The position numbers and the translations under genes were made by a program. Positions 9,145-18,302 of a stretch of DNA of 64,000 bases are shown piece by piece (position 1 is the first letter of the stretch; the number at the start of each line of letters is the position of its first letter). A model generated the notes under the pieces. That model was not told the DNA's origin, did no database searches, and saw only the letters and a list, made by a program, of their open reading frames with translations. Source of the DNA: DATAVB01 sp036267955 (GTDB lineage Bacteria > Actinomycetota > Actinomycetes > Mycobacteriales > QHCD01). The DNA is taken from positions 1 through 64,000 of the forward strand of contig DATAVB010000004.1 of assembly GCA_036267955.1 (NCBI GenBank), read 5' to 3'.

Positions 9145-9791
9145 CCGACCCGACGCAGGCCGACCCGACGCAGACTGACTACGTCCGCGACGGCGCCGAG
9201 ATCTACCGGCGCTCGTTCGCCACGATCCGGGCCGAGGCGGAGCTGACCCGCTTCCCGGTCGAGGTAGAGCCGGTGGTGGTACGGATGATCCATGCCTGCG
9301 GGATGGTCGATCTGGCCGCGGACGTCGGCTTCTCCCCCGATGTGGTCGCCTCCGCCCGGACCGCGTTGAAGGCCGGCGCACCGGTCCTGTGCGACGCGCA
9401 GATGGTGGCCAGCGGGGTGACCCGGCGCCGACTGCCGGCCGGCAACGAGGTGCTCTGCACGCTGTCCGACCCGGGCGTACCGGACCTCGCGGCGCGCCTC
9501 GGCACCACCAGATCGGCGGCCGCGCTGGAACTGTGGGGCGACCGGCTGGACGGCGCGGTGGTGGCGATCGGGAATGCCCCGACCGCGCTGTTCCACCTGT
9601 TGCGGATGGTCCGGGACGGCGCGCCGCGACCGGCGGCGGTGCTGGGAATTCCGGTCGGATTCGTCGGCGCGGCCGAATCCAAGGACGCCCTCGCCGCTGC
9701 CGACCTGCCCTATCTGGTGGTGCGCGGCCGGCGCGGCGGCAGCGCCATGACCGTGGCCGCGGTCAACGCGATCGCCTCGGAGATCGAGTGA
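9141..9791 (+). CDS. cobH: Precorrin-8X methylmutase CobH
   Basis: This 216-residue enzyme moves the methyl group from C11 to C12 of precorrin-8x to give hydrogenobyrinate. The catalytic His is residue 51 in RMIHACGM. Other family motifs are VLCDAQMVASGVTRRRL, IGNAPTALFHLL, GIPVGFVGAAESKDAL and RGRRGGSAMTVAAVNA. Its ATG overlaps the cobG stop and its stop overlaps the cobIJ start, so the three genes form one translationally coupled unit. The first 13 residues are a variable extension with a DPTQ repeat. Confidence 0.96.
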   Translation: MTDPTQADPTQTDYVRDGAEIYRRSFATIRAEAELTRFPVEVEPVVVRMIHACGMVDLAADVGFSPDVVASARTALKAGAPVLCDAQMVASGVTRRRLPAGNEVLCTLSDPGVPDLAARLGTTRSAAALELWGDRLDGAVVAIGNAPTALFHLLRMVRDGAPRPAAVLGIPVGFVGAAESKDALAAADLPYLVVRGRRGGSAMTVAAVNAIASEIE

Positions 9792-11251
9792 GCGGCACCC
9801 TCCACGGCATCGGGGTCGGCCCGGGCGACCCGGAACTGGTGACGGTCAAGGCGGCCCGGTTGATCGGCGCCGCCGACGTTGTCGCCTACCACGCGGCCGG
9901 CCACGGACGGTCGCTCGCCCGGGCCAGCGCCGAGCCGTACCTGCGGGCCGGTCAGATCGAGGAGGCGCTGATCTATCCGGTGACCCGCGGCACGACCGAC
10001 CATCCGGGCGGATATGCCGGCGCCATCAGCGATTTCTACGCCGAAGCCGCCGACCGGCTGGCTGTGCACCTCGCCGCCGGCCGGGAGGTGGCGCTGCTGG
10101 CCGAGGGCGACCCGACCCTTTACAGCTCGTACATGCACATGCACAAACGGCTGGTCGACCGGTTCCGCTGCGTCATCGTGCCGGGCGTGACCTCGGTGGC
10201 GGCTGCCGCAGCGGCCGCCGGCACACCGCTGGTCGAGGGCGACGAGGTGCTCACCATCCTGCCGGCCACCCTGCCCGCGGACGAGCTCGGCGACCGGCTC
10301 GCCCGGACCGACGCCGCGGCCATCCTGAAGGTGAGCCGCAACGCCGGTGGCATCCGTTCGGCCCTGTCGGCCGACCAGCTGGCCCGGGCCAGCTATGTGC
10401 AACGGGCCTCCCATCCGGACCAGCGGGTGGCCGGCTGGGACAACGTCGATCCTGCCGATGTGCCGTACATGTCCACCGTGCTGGTGCCCGGCCCGGTCGC
10501 CTCGGGTGTGCCGGATAAACCGGTCGGCGCCGAGGTGGTGGTGATCGGTCTCGGTCCGGCCGGCGCGCAGTGGCTCACCCCGGAAGCTCGCACCGAGTTG
10601 GCCGCCGCCACGGACATCGTCGGGTACGCGACCTACGTCAACCGGGTGCCGGTCCGCCCGGGCCAGCGCCGGCACGCCACCGACAACCGGGTCGAGGCCG
10701 AACGGGCCGAGTTCGCCCTCGACCTGGCCCGCCGCGGCTCGCGCGTCGCGGTCGTCTCCTCCGGTGACCCGGGCGTCTTCGCCATGGCCAGCGCCGTGCT
10801 GGAGACCCGGGCCGACCGCGGCTACGACGACGTGCCGGTCCGCATCATCCCCGGGCTGACCGCCGCGCACGCCGTCGCCAGCCGCGTCGGCGCTCCCCTC
10901 GGACACGACTTCTGCATGCTCTCCCTGTCCGACCAGCTCAAGCCGTGGCCGGTCATCGCCGAACGGTTGGAAGCAGCGGCGGCGGCGGATCTGGTGATCG
11001 CCCTCTACAACCCGGCCTCCCGGTCCCGCCGCCGGCAGCTCGAGGACGCCCGCGAGATCCTGCTCCGCTACCGCAAACCGGAGACCCCGGTCGTGGTGGG
11101 CCGTGCGGTCGGCAGCGACGCCGAGTCGGTCCGGGTGGTGACGCTGGACGAGCTGGACACCGCCGAGGTCGACATGCGGACCCTGCTGATCGTCGGCTCG
11201 TCCCGCACCCGGGCGCACGGCTCGACGGTGTTCACCCCGCGTTCGTACTGA
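9788..11251 (+). CDS. cobIJ: Fused precorrin-2 C20- / precorrin-3B C17-methyltransferase CobIJ
   Basis: This 487-residue protein joins two SAM-dependent uroporphyrinogen-III-methylase-type domains. The CobI domain covers about residues 1-240 (GIGVGPGDPELVTVKA, LLAEGDPTLYSSYMHM). The CobJ domain covers about 248-487 (VIGLGPAGAQWLTPEA, VVSSGDPGVFAMAS, ALYNPASRSR). It methylates C20 of precorrin-2, then C17 of precorrin-3B with ring contraction, on either side of the CobG step. Mycobacteria and other actinobacteria carry the same fusion. The GTG start overlaps the cobH stop. The convergent gene's stop begins only 3 bases beyond this stop. Confidence 0.96.
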   Translation: MSGTLHGIGVGPGDPELVTVKAARLIGAADVVAYHAAGHGRSLARASAEPYLRAGQIEEALIYPVTRGTTDHPGGYAGAISDFYAEAADRLAVHLAAGREVALLAEGDPTLYSSYMHMHKRLVDRFRCVIVPGVTSVAAAAAAAGTPLVEGDEVLTILPATLPADELGDRLARTDAAAILKVSRNAGGIRSALSADQLARASYVQRASHPDQRVAGWDNVDPADVPYMSTVLVPGPVASGVPDKPVGAEVVVIGLGPAGAQWLTPEARTELAAATDIVGYATYVNRVPVRPGQRRHATDNRVEAERAEFALDLARRGSRVAVVSSGDPGVFAMASAVLETRADRGYDDVPVRIIPGLTAAHAVASRVGAPLGHDFCMLSLSDQLKPWPVIAERLEAAAAADLVIALYNPASRSRRRQLEDAREILLRYRKPETPVVVGRAVGSDAESVRVVTLDELDTAEVDMRTLLIVGSSRTRAHGSTVFTPRSY

Positions 11252-11254
11252 GGC

Positions 11255-12433
11255 TCACCAGTCGGAGACCGACTGGTCGTCGCGGTGCAGGATGCGCAGC
11301 CCCGGATGTTCGTACGGGAAGGCCGCGGCGGCCTCGTCGTCCAACTCGACACCCAGTCCCGGGGACCCGCCGCTGTAGAGCTTTCCGCCCTCCAGCCGCA
11401 TGTCGGTCGTCACCACGTCGGCCAGAATGTCCGGCCGCCAGGTCAGCTCCTGGACCGCGAAAAGTGGGGTGGACAGGTCGAAATGCAGGCAGGCGGCCGT
11501 CGACACCGGGCCGAGCGGATTGTGCGGGACCTGCTCGATGTAGTGGGTTTCGCACCAACCGGCGATCTTCTTCGCCTCGGTGAGCCCGCCGGCTATACAC
11601 AGGTCGACCCGGCAGTAATCCATCAGGCTGCGTTCGATGAGCTCACGGAAATCCCATTTGCTCGGCAATTGTTCGCCGGTGGCAATAGGCACCGAGATGT
11701 GTTGCCGCAGATAGGCGAATTCGGCCGGATTCTCCGCCCGCAGCGGATCCTCGATGAAGAATGGCCGCATCGGCGCCAGTTCCTTCGCCATTTGGATGGC
11801 ATACGGCGGCGTGGTCCGCTGGTGGAAATCGACGCAGATCTCGATTTCCGGGCCGAGTGCGTCGCGCAGCGCGCCGAATGCGGCCACCGTCCAGTCCAAC
11901 GCCCGCCGCTGTTCATACACGCCGGAATGGTCGGCGCTGCTGCCCTCATTGACGCCGAACCGGACGAACTCCCAGCCCTCGGCCACCCGCTCCTTCGCGT
12001 ACTCGACCATCGGCGCGATTCCGGCCCGCGGGCCGGGCGGCTCCTCCGGCGAGCCGTTGCGCTGCACATGGCAGTAGCAGCGGGCGTAGTCGCGGGTCCG
12101 ACCGCCGAGCAGGTCGTAGACCGGCACGCCCAACGTCTTTCCGCGCAGATCCCACAGTGCGATGTCGATTGCCGCCACCACGGCCGAATGCACGTGGCCA
12201 CCACGAAAGAACTGCCCGCGCCACAGGGTCTGCCAGATATGTTCGATCCGGGACGGGTCCATGCCGGTCAGGATCGGCGCGTAGGTCTCGACCAGACCCT
12301 TGATCGCCAGTTCCTTGCCGTTGATGCCGGCCTCGCCCAGGCCGGTCAGCCCCTCGTCGGTATAGATCTTGACGAACGTGTAACTGCGACGCGGTCGATT
12401 CACAATGAACGTCTTGACGTCGGTTATCTTCAT
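11255..12433 (-). CDS. Enolase-superfamily dehydratase, galactonate dehydratase-like
   Basis: The 392-residue product has the enolase N-terminal capping domain (about 1-125, ending AIDIALWDLRGKTLGVPVYDL) and a TIM barrel. Barrel motifs CVDFHQRTTPP, FFIEDPLRAENP, ATGEQLPSKWDF and EQVPHNPLGPVSTAACLH match the D-galactonate dehydratase (DgoD) group. In that group Asp and two Glu bind Mg2+ and His residues act as acid/base. It should dehydrate an aldonate to a 2-keto-3-deoxy acid, but one Glu position of the classical IEEP motif is Asp here (IEDP), so the exact sugar acid is open. It is divergent from the LLM oxidoreductase gene. Confidence 0.85.
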   Translation of the reverse strand: MKITDVKTFIVNRPRRSYTFVKIYTDEGLTGLGEAGINGKELAIKGLVETYAPILTGMDPSRIEHIWQTLWRGQFFRGGHVHSAVVAAIDIALWDLRGKTLGVPVYDLLGGRTRDYARCYCHVQRNGSPEEPPGPRAGIAPMVEYAKERVAEGWEFVRFGVNEGSSADHSGVYEQRRALDWTVAAFGALRDALGPEIEICVDFHQRTTPPYAIQMAKELAPMRPFFIEDPLRAENPAEFAYLRQHISVPIATGEQLPSKWDFRELIERSLMDYCRVDLCIAGGLTEAKKIAGWCETHYIEQVPHNPLGPVSTAACLHFDLSTPLFAVQELTWRPDILADVVTTDMRLEGGKLYSGGSPGLGVELDDEAAAAFPYEHPGLRILHRDDQSVSDW

Positions 12434-12567
12434 AATCGGACGCTAGCAGCGACAGCGCCGCCGATCGAGCCGCTCGGCTGTCCAGCTCCGGCACGTGATC
12501 GCCGGCTGGGTAGGGTGGATGCGAGTCCTCATTCGAGCCGGCAGGCATTTTCAGAAAGCTGGGACCG

Positions 12568-13437
12568 ATGCGCATTGGTGTTGTCTTTCCGCAGACCGAG
12601 ATCGGCTCCGACGTCGGGGCCGTACGGGCCTATGGGCAACGGGTCGAGGAGTTGGGATTCCGGCACATTCTGGCCTACGACCACGTGGTGGGCGCCGATC
12701 CCGCTGTGTACAAGGGCTGGGACCGGCCTTACCAGGTGGAGACCACCTTCCACGAGCCCCTGGTGCTGTTCGGCTATCTCGCCGCCATCACGTCGCTGGA
12801 ACTGGTGACCGGCGTCATCATCCTGCCGCAGCGGCAGACTGCGCTGGTCGCCAAGCAGGCCGCCGAGGTCGACCTGCTCAGCGGCGGAAAGCTGCGGTTG
12901 GGCGTCGGCATCGGCTGGAACACCGTCGAGTACGAGGCGCTGGGTCAGGATTTCCACGTCCGCGGCAAGAAGCTGACCGAGCAGCTCGGGCTGTTGCGTC
13001 GACTGTGGACAGAACAGTCACTCACCTTCGAGGGCGAGCACGACCGCATCACCGGCGCCGGGATCTGCCCGCTGCCGGTACAACGCCCGATCCCGCTGTG
13101 GCTCGGTGCTCAGTCCGCCCCCGGCTACCGGCGAGTCGGCCGGCTCGGCGACGGCTGGTTCCCGCAGATGGCGCCCGGCCCGGAATTGGACGAGGCAATC
13201 TCGGCGGTCGAGAAGGCGGCAACCGACGCGGGCCGCGACCTGTCGTCGATCGGCATGGAGGGCCGGGCCAGCTGGCGGTCCGACACCGACGCGCTCGCCG
13301 CCGAGGCGCAGCAGTGGCGCGACGCCGGCGCCAGCCACCTCGCGGTCAACACGATGGGAGCCGGCCTGCGCACCGTCGATGACCACCTGGCCGCCCTGGC
13401 CACCGCCGCCGAAGCACTCGGCCTCCGCCCCGCCTGA
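12568..13437 (+). CDS. LLM-class F420-dependent oxidoreductase
   Basis: The 289-residue protein is a luciferase-like monooxygenase-family TIM barrel of the actinobacterial F420-dependent type. Recognisable parts are the N-terminal strand MRIGVVFPQTEIGSD, ELGFRHILAYDHVVG, and the central GGKLRLGVGIGWNTVEYEAL, a strong marker of this subgroup. WLGAQSAPGYRRVGRLGDGW follows further on. Cofactor F420 is inferred from the subgroup; the substrate is unknown. The stop lies 2 bases from the stop of the convergent MFS gene. The upstream 134-base gap is shared with the divergent dehydratase gene. Confidence 0.88.
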   Translation: MRIGVVFPQTEIGSDVGAVRAYGQRVEELGFRHILAYDHVVGADPAVYKGWDRPYQVETTFHEPLVLFGYLAAITSLELVTGVIILPQRQTALVAKQAAEVDLLSGGKLRLGVGIGWNTVEYEALGQDFHVRGKKLTEQLGLLRRLWTEQSLTFEGEHDRITGAGICPLPVQRPIPLWLGAQSAPGYRRVGRLGDGWFPQMAPGPELDEAISAVEKAATDAGRDLSSIGMEGRASWRSDTDALAAEAQQWRDAGASHLAVNTMGAGLRTVDDHLAALATAAEALGLRPA

Positions 13438-13439
13438 CA

Positions 13440-14882
13440 TCAGGCGTCGGCGGGGGCGGTGCCGGACCGGCGCCGGGACGCGGTACGCGCTGGGCCGCTG
13501 AGGTGCGCGCCGGCGTCCCGGGGCAGCCGGAGCGACCCGAAAAGCGCCAGCAGCGGCAGGATCGCGATCAACAGGAACGCGAGGTGGTACGGCGCCACCG
13601 GCGAATGGCCGAGCCCGATCGGTGCCGCCAGCGGGCCGCCCAGCCGCAGGGCCAGCGCGCCGACCGCGACCCCAAGCCCCATGGTCAGTTGCTGGATCGT
13701 GCTGGCCAGCGTGTTGGCGCCGGTCATCTGAGCGGGCTCGATGTCGGCGAAGGTGATCGTGTTGTAGGCCGTGAACGACATCGACCGGAATACGCCGCTG
13801 GCGAAGAGCACCAGCGCGGTCAGCACCAAAGGCGTCCCGGCCACCAGCACGCCACACAACGCCAGACTGACCGACGCGGAGATCCCCATCGTAATGAGCA
13901 CCGTGCGAAAGCCCCACCGCCGCAGGATTCTCGTGGTGAACGGCTTGATCCCGATGTTGCCGAAGAAGACGGCGATCACCACCAGTCCGGATTTCAACGA
14001 GCCCCAGCCGAAGGCGTCCTGGAACATCAGCGGCAACAGGAACGGCACCGCGGTGATCGCCATTCGGAAGAACGATCCGCTCAGGTTGGTGACCCGGAAG
14101 GTCTGCACCCGCATCGTGCGCAGGTCCAGCAGCGGGCGGTCCCGGCGCAGCAGGTGCGCGACCGCGATACCGAGGAGAACGCCGCCGATCCCGACCGTGA
14201 GGCCCACGATCGCCCAGTCGATCTGAGCGCCGCTGACCCGTTCCAGGCCGTAGACCAACAGCGCGAGGCCGCCGCCGCTGAGTACGAAGCCGAGCCAGTC
14301 CAGCCGGGGACGGCCGGCATCGCGGACATTCGGCACGATCCGCAGCGCGATGGCCAGACCGACGGCGCCGAGCGGCAGGTTGACGACGAAGATCCACCGC
14401 CAGGAGGCGTACGTGGTGAAGACGCCGCCGAGCACCGGGGCCAGGATCGGCGCGACGAGCGCCGGCCAGGTGAGGTAGGCGATCGCGTTGATCAGGTCGC
14501 TCTTGGCCGTGCTGCGCAGCACCACCAGCCGCCCGACCGGCACCATCATGGCGCCGCCGATCCCCTGCACCACCCGCATCGCCGTCAACTCCGGCAGGCT
14601 GGTGCTGATTGCGCACAACGCCGAGGCCACCGTGAACAGGGCGATCGCCGCACCGAACACCGACCGGGCGCCGAACCGGTCGGCGATCCAGCCGCTGACC
14701 GGGATGAACACCGCGAGAGTCAGCAGGTAGGCGGTCATCGTGATGTTGATGTCGACCGACCGGACGCCGAGCGAGGCCGCCATGCTCGGCGCGGCGGTCG
14801 CGATGATCGTGCCGTCCAGGTTTTCCATGAAGAACGCCCCGGCGACGAGCAGCGCCAGGCCACGCCAACTGCGGTCACTCAC
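13440..14882 (-). CDS. MFS transporter, DHA2 (EmrB/QacA) type
   Basis: This 480-residue membrane protein has about 14 predicted hydrophobic segments. It carries the drug/H+ antiporter motifs: FMENLDGTIIATAAPSMA in the first helix, GWIADRFGARSVFGAAIALF (motif A) and RVVQGIGGAMMVPVGRLVVL (motif B), then PALVAPILAPVLGGVFTTY (motif C). It likely exports small hydrophobic compounds using the proton gradient. The C-terminal tail is rich in Arg and Ala. It starts with GTG and has a 254-base divergent region shared with the amidohydrolase pair, so the two may be co-regulated. Confidence 0.9.
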   Translation of the reverse strand: MSDRSWRGLALLVAGAFFMENLDGTIIATAAPSMAASLGVRSVDINITMTAYLLTLAVFIPVSGWIADRFGARSVFGAAIALFTVASALCAISTSLPELTAMRVVQGIGGAMMVPVGRLVVLRSTAKSDLINAIAYLTWPALVAPILAPVLGGVFTTYASWRWIFVVNLPLGAVGLAIALRIVPNVRDAGRPRLDWLGFVLSGGGLALLVYGLERVSGAQIDWAIVGLTVGIGGVLLGIAVAHLLRRDRPLLDLRTMRVQTFRVTNLSGSFFRMAITAVPFLLPLMFQDAFGWGSLKSGLVVIAVFFGNIGIKPFTTRILRRWGFRTVLITMGISASVSLALCGVLVAGTPLVLTALVLFASGVFRSMSFTAYNTITFADIEPAQMTGANTLASTIQQLTMGLGVAVGALALRLGGPLAAPIGLGHSPVAPYHLAFLLIAILPLLALFGSLRLPRDAGAHLSGPARTASRRRSGTAPADA

Positions 14883-15136
14883 CCGGCGACACCTCGGGCG
14901 ACATTCGGACGGTGCGAATTGTGCGGCATAGCGCCATTGTCGCAGGCACCCCGAATTCCGTGATGCGAGATGGCCGCAGGCGGCCTTCTTGACACGGCCG
15001 TTGACGGCAGACGATGATTATTCACAGCTAACTATATTGATTTCGAATACCGGAATTCAGCGAATGCCGGATAGGCGGATCGCACCGGGCCGGCGGCCGC
15101 CACCGGGCAGATCAGGCCACGACAGGAGCCGTCGAC

Positions 15137-16240
15137 ATGAGCGAAACCGTCGCCCCGGAATTGCTGGCCGGCTATGAACGGCCGGCCCGCTGGGCCGGCC
15201 TGGAGATCATCGACTCCGATGTGCAGGCCGTCGTCCCTGGGCTGGTGGCGCTGCGGCCCTATCTGGAGCACCGCTGGCGTGATTACCTGACCGAAAGCGG
15301 CGTCTCCGCGCTGGATCCGGCCCAATATCCGAAGGGCTCGCCACTGTCGGTCCGTCCGGATCTGGCCACCGAAGGACCCGGTCCCGCCACCAGTGTCGAC
15401 CTGCTGCGCCAGCAGTTGCTCGACCCGTGGGAAACCCGGTTCGCCGTCCTCAACTGCGGTCTGGACGTTCCCGCCATCCACAACGACGACTGGGCCGCGG
15501 CCATGTCCCGCGGGGTCAACGAATGGTTGCGGGCGGAATGGTTGGCCGAGGAGCCGCGGCTGCGCGGCTCGATCGTCGTGCCGGCGCAGAATCCGGAGTT
15601 GGCCGCGGCTGAGATCGACCGGGTCGGCAGCGACCCGCGATTCGTCCAGGTGCTGCTGCCGGTGCGGTCCGAGTCACCGCTCGGGAAACGGCGGTACTGG
15701 CCGATTTACGATGCGGCGCAGCGCAACGGCCTCGCGATCGGCATCTATCCCGGCGGCGCGAGTGGAAATCCGATCACGCCGGCCGGCTGGCCCTCCTACT
15801 ATCTCGAGGACTATGTCGGCTTCGCCCAGGCCTTTCAGGGCACCCTGCTGAGTCTGGTGAGCGAGGGCGTCTTCAGCAAATTCCCCGAGCTGCGGGTCGT
15901 ACTGCTCGAAAGCGGCTTCAGCTGGCTCGGCCCACTGCTGTGGCGCTTCGACAAGAACTGGAAGGGCCTGCGCCGGGAGGTTCCGTGGGTCGACCGGCTG
16001 CCCTCGGACATCATCCGCAACCGTGTACATATCACCACCCAGCCGCTCGACCTTCCCGACGACGCCGGCGAAGTGGACCAATTGTTCGAGCAGTTCGACG
16101 CGGCGAAAATGCTGCTCTTCGCCACCGACTATCCACATTGGCAGTTCGACCGCGGTGACCAGGCCCTGCCGGCCGGCCTGACCGGCGACCTGGAACGCCG
16201 CATCCTTGGGGTGAACGCACATGACGCCTACCAGTTCTGA
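15137..16240 (+). CDS. Amidohydrolase-family protein, first of a tandem pair, metal-ligand His replaced
   Basis: This 367-residue protein belongs to the Amidohydro_2 (ACMSD-like) TIM-barrel group. Shared blocks include GWPSYYLEDYVGFA, GVFSKFPELRVVLLESGFSWL and LLFATDYPHWQFD, the last with the catalytic Asp. At the first strand, where the family has D-x-H, it reads IDSDVQ: residue 30 is Gln, while the next gene has His at the same number. Metal binding may therefore be weakened or lost. ATG 15137 has AGGAG 8 bases upstream. It overlaps the paralogue by 20 bases, suggesting co-expression, perhaps a heteromer. The substrate is unknown. An AT-rich stretch at 15014-15060 may hold the promoter. Confidence 0.85.
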   Translation: MSETVAPELLAGYERPARWAGLEIIDSDVQAVVPGLVALRPYLEHRWRDYLTESGVSALDPAQYPKGSPLSVRPDLATEGPGPATSVDLLRQQLLDPWETRFAVLNCGLDVPAIHNDDWAAAMSRGVNEWLRAEWLAEEPRLRGSIVVPAQNPELAAAEIDRVGSDPRFVQVLLPVRSESPLGKRRYWPIYDAAQRNGLAIGIYPGGASGNPITPAGWPSYYLEDYVGFAQAFQGTLLSLVSEGVFSKFPELRVVLLESGFSWLGPLLWRFDKNWKGLRREVPWVDRLPSDIIRNRVHITTQPLDLPDDAGEVDQLFEQFDAAKMLLFATDYPHWQFDRGDQALPAGLTGDLERRILGVNAHDAYQF

Positions 16241-17327
16241 CGTACTCACCGAACAGGCCGCCCTGGCCGGTACGAAGACCCGGCGGTTGGTGGTGGACTG
16301 CGACATCCACAATTCGATCGGGCCGGGCGCGCTGGATCCGTACCTGTCGCAACGCTGGAAGCGGCACAGCGAACTGTTCGGCAACCGGTCCCGGCAGAGC
16401 GGCACGTACCCCAAGGGTGCGCCCAACGCGGCCCGGGGCGATGCGTGGCCGCCGTCCGGCCTCCCACCGGGCGGTGACCTGGACTTCATGCGCACCCAGC
16501 ACCTCGACGGCGCCGGCATCGAATTCGGCATTCTCAACTGTCTCGGCCCGGCGCCCGGCCAGCTCAACGCCGACTACGCCGCCGCTCTCTGCCACGCCAC
16601 CAACGAATGGCAGATCGAGGAATGGCTGGAGAAGGAACCACGACTGCGGGCCGGCATCTGCGTGCCCCACGAGTACGGAGACCTAGCCGCCGACGAGGTC
16701 GAGCGGATGCACGGGCATCCCGGATTCGTGCAGGTCCTGCTGACCGTGCGCACCGCCGAACCGCTCGGCCGGCGCAAATACTGGAAGCTCTACGAGACCG
16801 CCGAGAAATACGACCTGCCGATCGGCATTCATTTCGGCGGCACCCAGGGAAACCCGCTGACTCCGTCGGGCTGGCCGTCGTATTACATCGAGGACCACAC
16901 CGGCATGGCGTTGGCTTTCCAGTCGCAGGTCATCAGCTACGTCTGCGAGGGCGTCTTCGAGCGGTTCCCGAAACTCAAGATCGTCCTGATCGAGGGTGGT
17001 TTCGCCTGGCTGCCATCGCTCATGTGGCGACTTGACCAGCACTGGAACCGGCTGCGTGAAGAGGTGCCGCACCTGCGCCGGCGGCCGTCGGACTACATCC
17101 GAGACCATTTCTGGGTCACCACCCAGCCGATGGAGGAGCCGCACAACCCGAGGCACCTGCTCGACGTCTTCGAGCACCACGGCGCCACCGAGAAGGTCAT
17201 GTTCTCGACCGACTATCCGCACTGGGACTACGACGCGCCGGACCGGGCCTTCCCGGTCAGCGTCCCGACCGAGCTGAGAGACGGGATCTTCGGCGGCAAC
17301 GCCAAGAAGCTGTACGGCCTCAACTGA
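16221..17327 (+). CDS. Amidohydrolase-family protein, second of a tandem pair
   Basis: This 368-residue paralogue of the preceding gene is collinear along most of its length. It keeps the usual metal motif VVDCDIHNS (Asp26 and His30) and the GIHFGGTQGNPLTPSGWPS barrel-end block. GVFERFPKLKIVLIEGGFAWL and MFSTDYPHWDYD, with the catalytic Asp, follow. The family includes hydrolases and non-oxidative decarboxylases of small organic acids; the substrate cannot be read from sequence. The start lies 20 bases inside the upstream gene. The convergent epimerase gene stops only 4 bases away, leaving no room for a separate terminator. Confidence 0.88.
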   Translation: MTPTSSDVLTEQAALAGTKTRRLVVDCDIHNSIGPGALDPYLSQRWKRHSELFGNRSRQSGTYPKGAPNAARGDAWPPSGLPPGGDLDFMRTQHLDGAGIEFGILNCLGPAPGQLNADYAAALCHATNEWQIEEWLEKEPRLRAGICVPHEYGDLAADEVERMHGHPGFVQVLLTVRTAEPLGRRKYWKLYETAEKYDLPIGIHFGGTQGNPLTPSGWPSYYIEDHTGMALAFQSQVISYVCEGVFERFPKLKIVLIEGGFAWLPSLMWRLDQHWNRLREEVPHLRRRPSDYIRDHFWVTTQPMEEPHNPRHLLDVFEHHGATEKVMFSTDYPHWDYDAPDRAFPVSVPTELRDGIFGGNAKKLYGLN

Positions 17328-17331
17328 GCGT

Positions 17332-18186
17332 TCACACCTGGTCGCGCCAGCTGTGGGCCGGAGCAAACCCCAGGATCCGCTGTGCCTTCCCGATGGACAG
17401 CAGCGTCTCGGTGCCGGTCACCTGGCCGCGCACCTCGACATCCGGGAACACCTCGGCCAGCAGCTCGGCACTGGGTCGGCGCATCACGGTGTCGGCATTG
17501 GCGACGATGAACGCCTCGAACCCGGTGTCCGCGCGACCCAGCGCCAGCCGGATCGCCTGCGCCCCGTCGCGGGCGTCGATGTAGCCCCAGAGATTCCACT
17601 TTCGCAGGGCCGCGTCGTCCTGGAACGACTCGAATTTCGCGTAGTCCTCGGGCCGCATCACGTTGGAGAACCGCAGACTCGACACGGTCAGCTCCGGATT
17701 CCACCGGCAGTACTGGGCCGCCATCGTCTCTTCCAGCAATTTGCCCAGCGAGTACGCGGATTCCGGGCGCGGAAAGTATTCCTCGTCCACCGGCGCGTAC
17801 GGCGGCGGCATGTCGAACGGCAGGCCCAGCACCGTCTCGCTGGAGGCCAGCACGACCTTGGTAATGCCGAGGGTCCGCGCCGCCTCGAGAATGTGGTACG
17901 TCGAGGGCACATTGTTGTCGAAGGTGACCGCGTTCGGTTTCCGGCCCGGCGCCGGGATCGCGGCCAGGTGCACCACCGCGTCCACAGTGGTCACCGCACC
18001 GTCGACGGCACCCAGCGCCGCGACGACCTGGCCGTAGTCGGTCAGATCCACCTCGACGTAGCGTGCGATGTCCTCGGCCGGAGCAACCTGGTCGACGTTC
18101 ACCACATCCCAGCCGTGCTCGACCAGGTCACGTACGCACGCCTGACCCAACTTGCCGCTGCCACCTGTCACGATCACTGTCGGCAT
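17332..18186 (-). CDS. NAD-dependent epimerase/dehydratase (extended SDR), possible uronate or sugar dehydrogenase
   Basis: The 284-residue protein has a Rossmann N-terminus with TGGSGKLG (Gly motif), acidic VNVDQV, and VDLTDY and VVHLAAIPAPG. The catalytic Ser in LASSETVLG and YSLGK (Tyr-x-x-x-Lys) follow. Its layout resembles sugar epimerases and uronate dehydrogenases of the extended SDR class. It is the last gene of the minus-strand run headed by the sugar-binding protein, 116 bases after the fumarase-like gene. It probably oxidises or epimerises the imported sugar or sugar acid. ATG 18186 sits just before the beta strand MPTVIVTGG. Confidence 0.82.
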   Translation of the reverse strand: MPTVIVTGGSGKLGQACVRDLVEHGWDVVNVDQVAPAEDIARYVEVDLTDYGQVVAALGAVDGAVTTVDAVVHLAAIPAPGRKPNAVTFDNNVPSTYHILEAARTLGITKVVLASSETVLGLPFDMPPPYAPVDEEYFPRPESAYSLGKLLEETMAAQYCRWNPELTVSSLRFSNVMRPEDYAKFESFQDDAALRKWNLWGYIDARDGAQAIRLALGRADTGFEAFIVANADTVMRRPSAELLAEVFPDVEVRGQVTGTETLLSIGKAQRILGFAPAHSWRDQV

Positions 18187-18302
18187 CGTTCCGCCTTCTG
18201 TGTAGCCGTTCCGCCGTCTTCCCAACCCTATTGCCCGGGACCGCGGCCGGCACCGCCGAGTGCCGAGCCTCACCCGGGCCCGACCCTCACTCAGGCCGAC
18301 TC

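Noticed and set aside
13503..14963. A 486-codon frame antisense to the MFS exporter
   Set aside because: The product is Arg/His/Gln-rich with no recognisable domain, while the opposite strand encodes a clear DHA2 transporter.
14989..15038. Strong sigma-70-like promoter before the amidohydrolase pair
   Set aside because: TTGACA/TTGACG hexamers are present but no good -10 hexamer lies at 16-19 bases, so I mention only AT-richness.
17327..17332. Terminator between convergent amidohydrolase and epimerase genes
   Set aside because: Only 4 bases separate the stops, and no hairpin is visible there.
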